NCBI RefSeq assembly: GCF_900184255.1
Contig: NZ_LT854640.1
Location: forward strand, 602,019 to 666,018
DNA: 64,000 bases
From: Haloimpatiens massiliensis
GTDB lineage: Bacteria > Bacillota > Clostridia > Clostridiales > Clostridiaceae
Direction: 5' to 3'
Of this stretch, positions 61,006-64,000 are shown one piece after another (position 1 is the stretch's first letter; the number at the start of each line of letters is the position of its first letter). Under the pieces are notes generated by a model. That model did not search any database, was not told the DNA's origin, and saw only the letters and a program-made list of their open reading frames with translations. The translations under genes and the position numbers were made by a program.

Positions 61006-62274
61006 ATGAATGGTTACTTAGTTGGAATTGATATAGGATTCTCTAAAGTATGTGCTGCAGTAGGTAAACTAGATAAATATGGCCAAATTAAAATAATAGG
61101 AGTAACTTCAGCAAAAAATAGTGGATTAAAACGTTCTATAGTAGTTGATATAGATGAAACGGCTAATTCCATAAAGGAATGTATAGATCAATTGCAAAGG
61201 ATGATAGATATCCGAATAAAAGATGTATATGTGTCTTTACCAGGGGAAGTCTGCCAGCTTGTTTATAATAAAGGAGTTGTAGCTATTTCTTCTGATGATA
61301 GAGAAATTAAAAAAAATGATGTAGATAGAGCATTAAAAACAGCTAAACTTATAACCGTACCATCCGATAAAGAAATAGTAGGTGCAATACCGTTACAGTA
61401 CATAGTGGATGGATATGAAAATATAAAAGATCCTATAGGTATGAATGGATTTAGACTGGAAGTAGAAAGTCAAGTTATTACAACAAATACAACTATAATA
61501 AATAATTTAATGAAAAGCGTTAGTAGAGCAGGAATAAATGTAGCTGGATTAGTTTTACAACCGTTAGCTCTATGGCAATCAGTTTATGACGAGGAGCCAG
61601 GGGAACTTAAAAATGTTATAGTAGATGTAGGGGCAGAAAATACTCGTATTTCTATATTTAAACATGGAGTTTTAATGGAAACGCACCTAGTTCCTTTAGG
61701 AGGTAACAATATAACTAATGATATTTCTATATGTCTAAAAGTACCTTATTTAGAAGGGGAAGAACTAAAAGTCAAATACGGGAATTTAAATTTAAATGAA
61801 AGTGAAGGAAATAAAAGATTGAAAATTAATTCTCAATATGGAAATGATATTGAGGTTGATTATGTAATATTAAATCAAATAATAAAGGCAAGAGTTGAAG
61901 AAATTTTATTATTTATTAAGAGAAAGCTTATGGATATAGATAGTTATAATGAAATAAGCGATATTGTTTTAGTAGGTGGTGGTATTTCATTATTTTACGG
62001 AATTGAAAAAATAGGGAGAGAAATACTTGGTAAAACCATAAGAATAGGGGTTATTAATTTTACAGGTGCTGATAATCCTATGTATACTGCAGCTATAGGC
62101 ATAGTAAAAGATGTGGGATGCAGTTTAAAAAGCTCTACGAATATGCAAGAAGAAACCGGTGTTTTTGAAGAAAATGATTCTGAAAGAGTAAAAGGTAGAA
62201 AAGAAGATGTATATGATAATAGCAATAAAAAGTTTTTAACTAAAATACGTGATTTTTTTACGGATTTCTTTTAA
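61006..62274 (+). CDS. ftsA: Cell division protein FtsA
   Basis: FtsA is the actin-like protein that ties FtsZ to the membrane. The 422-aa protein has GIDIGFSKVCAAVG (phosphate 1), VDVGAENTRISIF (phosphate 2) and VLVGGGISLFYGIE (adenosine motif), with the family's 1C domain after about residue 85. It ends in an amphipathic helix (FLTKIRDFFTDFF) that would bind the membrane. ATG 61006 after AAGGAGGG; ftsZ is 15 nt downstream. Confidence 0.93.
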   Translation: MNGYLVGIDIGFSKVCAAVGKLDKYGQIKIIGVTSAKNSGLKRSIVVDIDETANSIKECIDQLQRMIDIRIKDVYVSLPGEVCQLVYNKGVVAISSDDREIKKNDVDRALKTAKLITVPSDKEIVGAIPLQYIVDGYENIKDPIGMNGFRLEVESQVITTNTTIINNLMKSVSRAGINVAGLVLQPLALWQSVYDEEPGELKNVIVDVGAENTRISIFKHGVLMETHLVPLGGNNITNDISICLKVPYLEGEELKVKYGNLNLNESEGNKRLKINSQYGNDIEVDYVILNQIIKARVEEILLFIKRKLMDIDSYNEISDIVLVGGGISLFYGIEKIGREILGKTIRIGVINFTGADNPMYTAAIGIVKDVGCSLKSSTNMQEETGVFEENDSERVKGRKEDVYDNSNKKFLTKIRDFFTDFF

Positions 62275-62289
62275 TGAGGAGGTATTATT

Positions 62290-63405
62290 GTGCTAGATTT
62301 TGATGTAGATGTTCAGCAATTTGCTCAGATAAAGGTAATAGGCTGTGGCGGCGGAGGAAACAATGCAGTTAACAGAATGATAGTAGAAGGATTAAGGAAT
62401 GTTGAGTTTATAGCAATAAATACGGACAAGCAGGCGTTGATGTTGTCTCAAGCTTCACAAAAAATTCAAATAGGAGACAAATTAACAAAGGGGCTTGGAG
62501 CTGGTGCTAATCCTGAAATTGGACAAAAAGCAGCAGAGGAAAGTAAAGATGAAATTTCTCAAGCTATTAAGGGAGCAGACATGGTATTTATAACCGCTGG
62601 TATGGGTGGCGGAACAGGTACCGGTGCAGCACCAGTAGTAGCTGAAATAGCTAAATCAATGGGTATATTAACAGTTGGAGTAGTAACAAAGCCATTTCCA
62701 TTTGAGGGAAGAAAAAGAATGATTCATGCTGAAATGGGGATTAAAAATTTGAAAGATAGAGTAGATACTCTTGTTACTATACCAAATGAAAGATTGTTAA
62801 CAATGGTAGATAAAAAGACTTCTTTAATTGATTCTTTTAGATTAGCAGATGATGTACTAAAACAAGGTGTACAAGGTATATCTGATTTAATAACTATACC
62901 AGGACTTGTTAATTTGGACTTTGCAGATGTGAGAACTATTATGTTAGATAGAGGTCTTGCTCATATGGGTGTAGGAAGAGGAACTGGAGATAATAGAGCT
63001 CAAGAAGCTGCTAAACAAGCTATATCAAGTCCATTACTAGAAACCTCTATAGTAGGAGCTACTGGCGTTCTATTAAACATAACTGGTGGCGGCGATTTAG
63101 GATTATTAGAAATAAATGAGGCTGCTGGAATAGTTCAAGAAGCAGCAGATCCAGAAGCTAATATAATTTTTGGTGCTGTTATTGATGAAAATTTAAAGGA
63201 TGAACTAAGAATTACTGTAATTGCAACAGGATTTGAACAAGAAAAAATTGATGCTCAGAAAAGTTTTTCAGCTGAAAAGGACTTTGGGCTTTTCTCTCGG
63301 GAAGAAAGAAAAGGAGTTAAGTCAAGCAAAGATGAAGTGGCTGCGGGTAGAGATTATACAGAAGAGAATTTGGAAATACCTACCTTTTTAAGAAGAAATA
63401 GATAA
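62290..63405 (+). CDS. ftsZ: Cell division protein FtsZ
   Basis: FtsZ is the tubulin-like GTPase forming the division ring. The 371-aa protein has IKVIGCGGGGNNAVNRMI, the tubulin signature GGGTGTGAAPVVA, NVDFADV-like region LVNLDFADVRTIM and the C-terminal peptide EIPTFLRRNR for FtsA binding. GTG 62290 after GAGGAGG. A clear terminator follows. Confidence 0.97.
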   Translation: MLDFDVDVQQFAQIKVIGCGGGGNNAVNRMIVEGLRNVEFIAINTDKQALMLSQASQKIQIGDKLTKGLGAGANPEIGQKAAEESKDEISQAIKGADMVFITAGMGGGTGTGAAPVVAEIAKSMGILTVGVVTKPFPFEGRKRMIHAEMGIKNLKDRVDTLVTIPNERLLTMVDKKTSLIDSFRLADDVLKQGVQGISDLITIPGLVNLDFADVRTIMLDRGLAHMGVGRGTGDNRAQEAAKQAISSPLLETSIVGATGVLLNITGGGDLGLLEINEAAGIVQEAADPEANIIFGAVIDENLKDELRITVIATGFEQEKIDAQKSFSAEKDFGLFSREERKGVKSSKDEVAAGRDYTEENLEIPTFLRRNR

Positions 63406-63433
63406 AACTTAATATACTAAATTTTCAAACCGG

Positions 63434-63460
63434 AAAGGTGCCTATGGGCACCTTTTTTAT
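63434..63460 (+). terminator. Terminator after ftsZ
   Basis: AAAGGTGCC (63434-63442) pairs with GGCACCTTT (63447-63455), followed by TTTATT. Confidence 0.9.
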
Positions 63461-63667
63461 TATATTTATTTGGTAGTTACTCTATTACATAAGGATTCGT
63501 AAGCTTTATTTGAAATAAAAAATCCATACTAAATCAAGAACTTTGTTTATATTTATAGAAAAATAATTTTAAATAGCGAAAAGAAGGTAATAAAAAAAAT
63601 ATTTAATGTTAAAAAATGACAAATTTTTAATTCATAAACATATATAATATGTTTAGGGGTGTTGCAT

Positions 63668-64000
63668 GTGATTGTGTATGTGGATGTGGTGTTTATAGAG
63701 AATTTCATAATAAATATGTTTTTCTTATATATAACAGCATCAACAGTTAAGACAAAAATTAATTTTAAAAATATAATTATTTCATCTTTTTTAGGTGCTT
63801 TCTATGTAATTGTTCTTTTGTATTTTAAATTTAAATTTTTAAGTTTTTTGCCAATGAAATTATTTGTAGCTTTTATTATGATAGTAATAGCTTATAAAAA
63901 TAAATCTTTAAAATTCTATTTAAAAGCATTAGTGGTTTTCATTGCCTATTCCATGTTTTTGGCAGGATTATGTTTATTTTCTCAATTGAATAGTACAGAA
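63668..64000 (+). CDS. spoIIGA: SpoIIGA, sigma-E processing peptidase, N-terminal part
   Basis: The frame from GTG 63668 (after AGGGGTG) stays open to the window end: 111 residues of a hydrophobic protein starting MIVYVDVVFIENFIINMFFL, the conserved SpoIIGA opening, with about four to five membrane spans visible. SpoIIGA is the membrane-bound aspartic protease that activates pro-sigma-E; its protease domain would lie beyond the window. ftsZ-spoIIGA-sigE-sigG is the standard order in clostridia. Confidence 0.92.
   Translation, partial: MIVYVDVVFIENFIINMFFLYITASTVKTKINFKNIIISSFLGAFYVIVLLYFKFKFLSFLPMKLFVAFIMIVIAYKNKSLKFYLKALVVFIAYSMFLAGLCLFSQLNSTE

Noticed and set aside
63605..63650. Possible Spo0A box (AATGACAAATT) before spoIIGA
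   Set aside because: It matches the TGNCGAA consensus poorly and its spacing to the -10-like TATAAT is uncertain.

Overview
The window is a chromosomal segment of an AT-rich, spore-forming, anaerobic Firmicute, almost certainly a Clostridium (sensu stricto) that ferments amino acids. The reasons are: strong AGGAGG ribosome sites with frequent GTG/TTG starts; sigma-K and SpoIIGA; a SCIFF peptide with its radical-SAM maturase; a complete ornithine oxidation operon; and gene order matching the Bacillus subtilis yebC-ruvAB-queA-tgt-yajC, secDF-recJ-apt-relA-dtd-hisS-aspS, rarA-Rrf2-iscS-mnmA, alaS-ireB-ruvX and mltG-trmR-U32-udk blocks. The species cannot be named from sequence alone. Almost all genes lie on the + strand; the exceptions are the split ThrE-type exporter (20.6-21.8 kb) and a 47-aa gene (59.13-59.28 kb).

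Layout. 0-6.7 kb: end of yebC, a BofC-position membrane protein, ruvA-ruvB, queA-tgt, yajC and a TIGR04086 membrane protein. 6.8-10.6 kb: scfA (SCIFF precursor, 45 aa), scfB and fused secDF. 10.8-20.2 kb: a degenerate RecJ-like DHH protein, apt, relA, dtd, a metallo-beta-lactamase hydrolase, hemZ, hisS and aspS. 20.3-21.8 kb: a CsoR-like repressor and the exporter pair. 22-33 kb: a sigma-54 activator, a candidate upstream activating site, a clear -24/-12 promoter, then ord-ortA-ortB-oraS-oraE-(MutL/GlmL-like)-orr, followed by an AEC-family transporter. 33.5-38.6 kb is the accessory part: flavin reductase, an unknown 277-aa protein, a zinc-ribbon microprotein, nested palindromic repeats, an IS607-type element (tnpA+tnpB+candidate omega RNA) and an HNH protein. 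38.6-48.8 kb: SGNH hydrolase, rarA, iscR-nifS-nifU-mnmA, a second nifU, a structured-RNA region, an alanine T-box, alaS, ireB, ruvX and a DUF1292 gene. 48.9-57 kb: fur, RNase J, ylbF, typA, mltG, trmR, a U32 hydroxylase and udk. 57-64 kb: sigK (uninterrupted), pilT, a 47-aa basic protein, a glycosyltransferase, ftsA, ftsZ and the start of spoIIGA.

How the parts work together. The ornithine cluster encodes L/D-ornithine racemization, the B12/PLP aminomutase, 2,4-diaminopentanoate dehydrogenase and the 2-amino-4-oxopentanoate thiolase, which together give D-alanine and acetyl-CoA. It is probably switched on by the adjacent PAS/AAA+ activator through sigma-54. The iscR-nifS-nifU-mnmA block handles Fe-S assembly and tRNA thiolation. 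The trmR-U32 pair probably makes 5-methoxyuridine in tRNA.

The least ordinary features are: four families of long palindromic repeats, one nested inside another; a RecJ-like protein that has lost its DHH motif; the sigma-54 control region; the IS607 TnpB locus; a roughly 285-nt structured RNA candidate behind a perfect consensus promoter; a CsoR-family protein without the copper-site histidine; and three small genes (45, 52 and 47 aa). I found no CRISPR array, tRNA or rRNA. Nothing here is clearly a wholly new multi-gene system.
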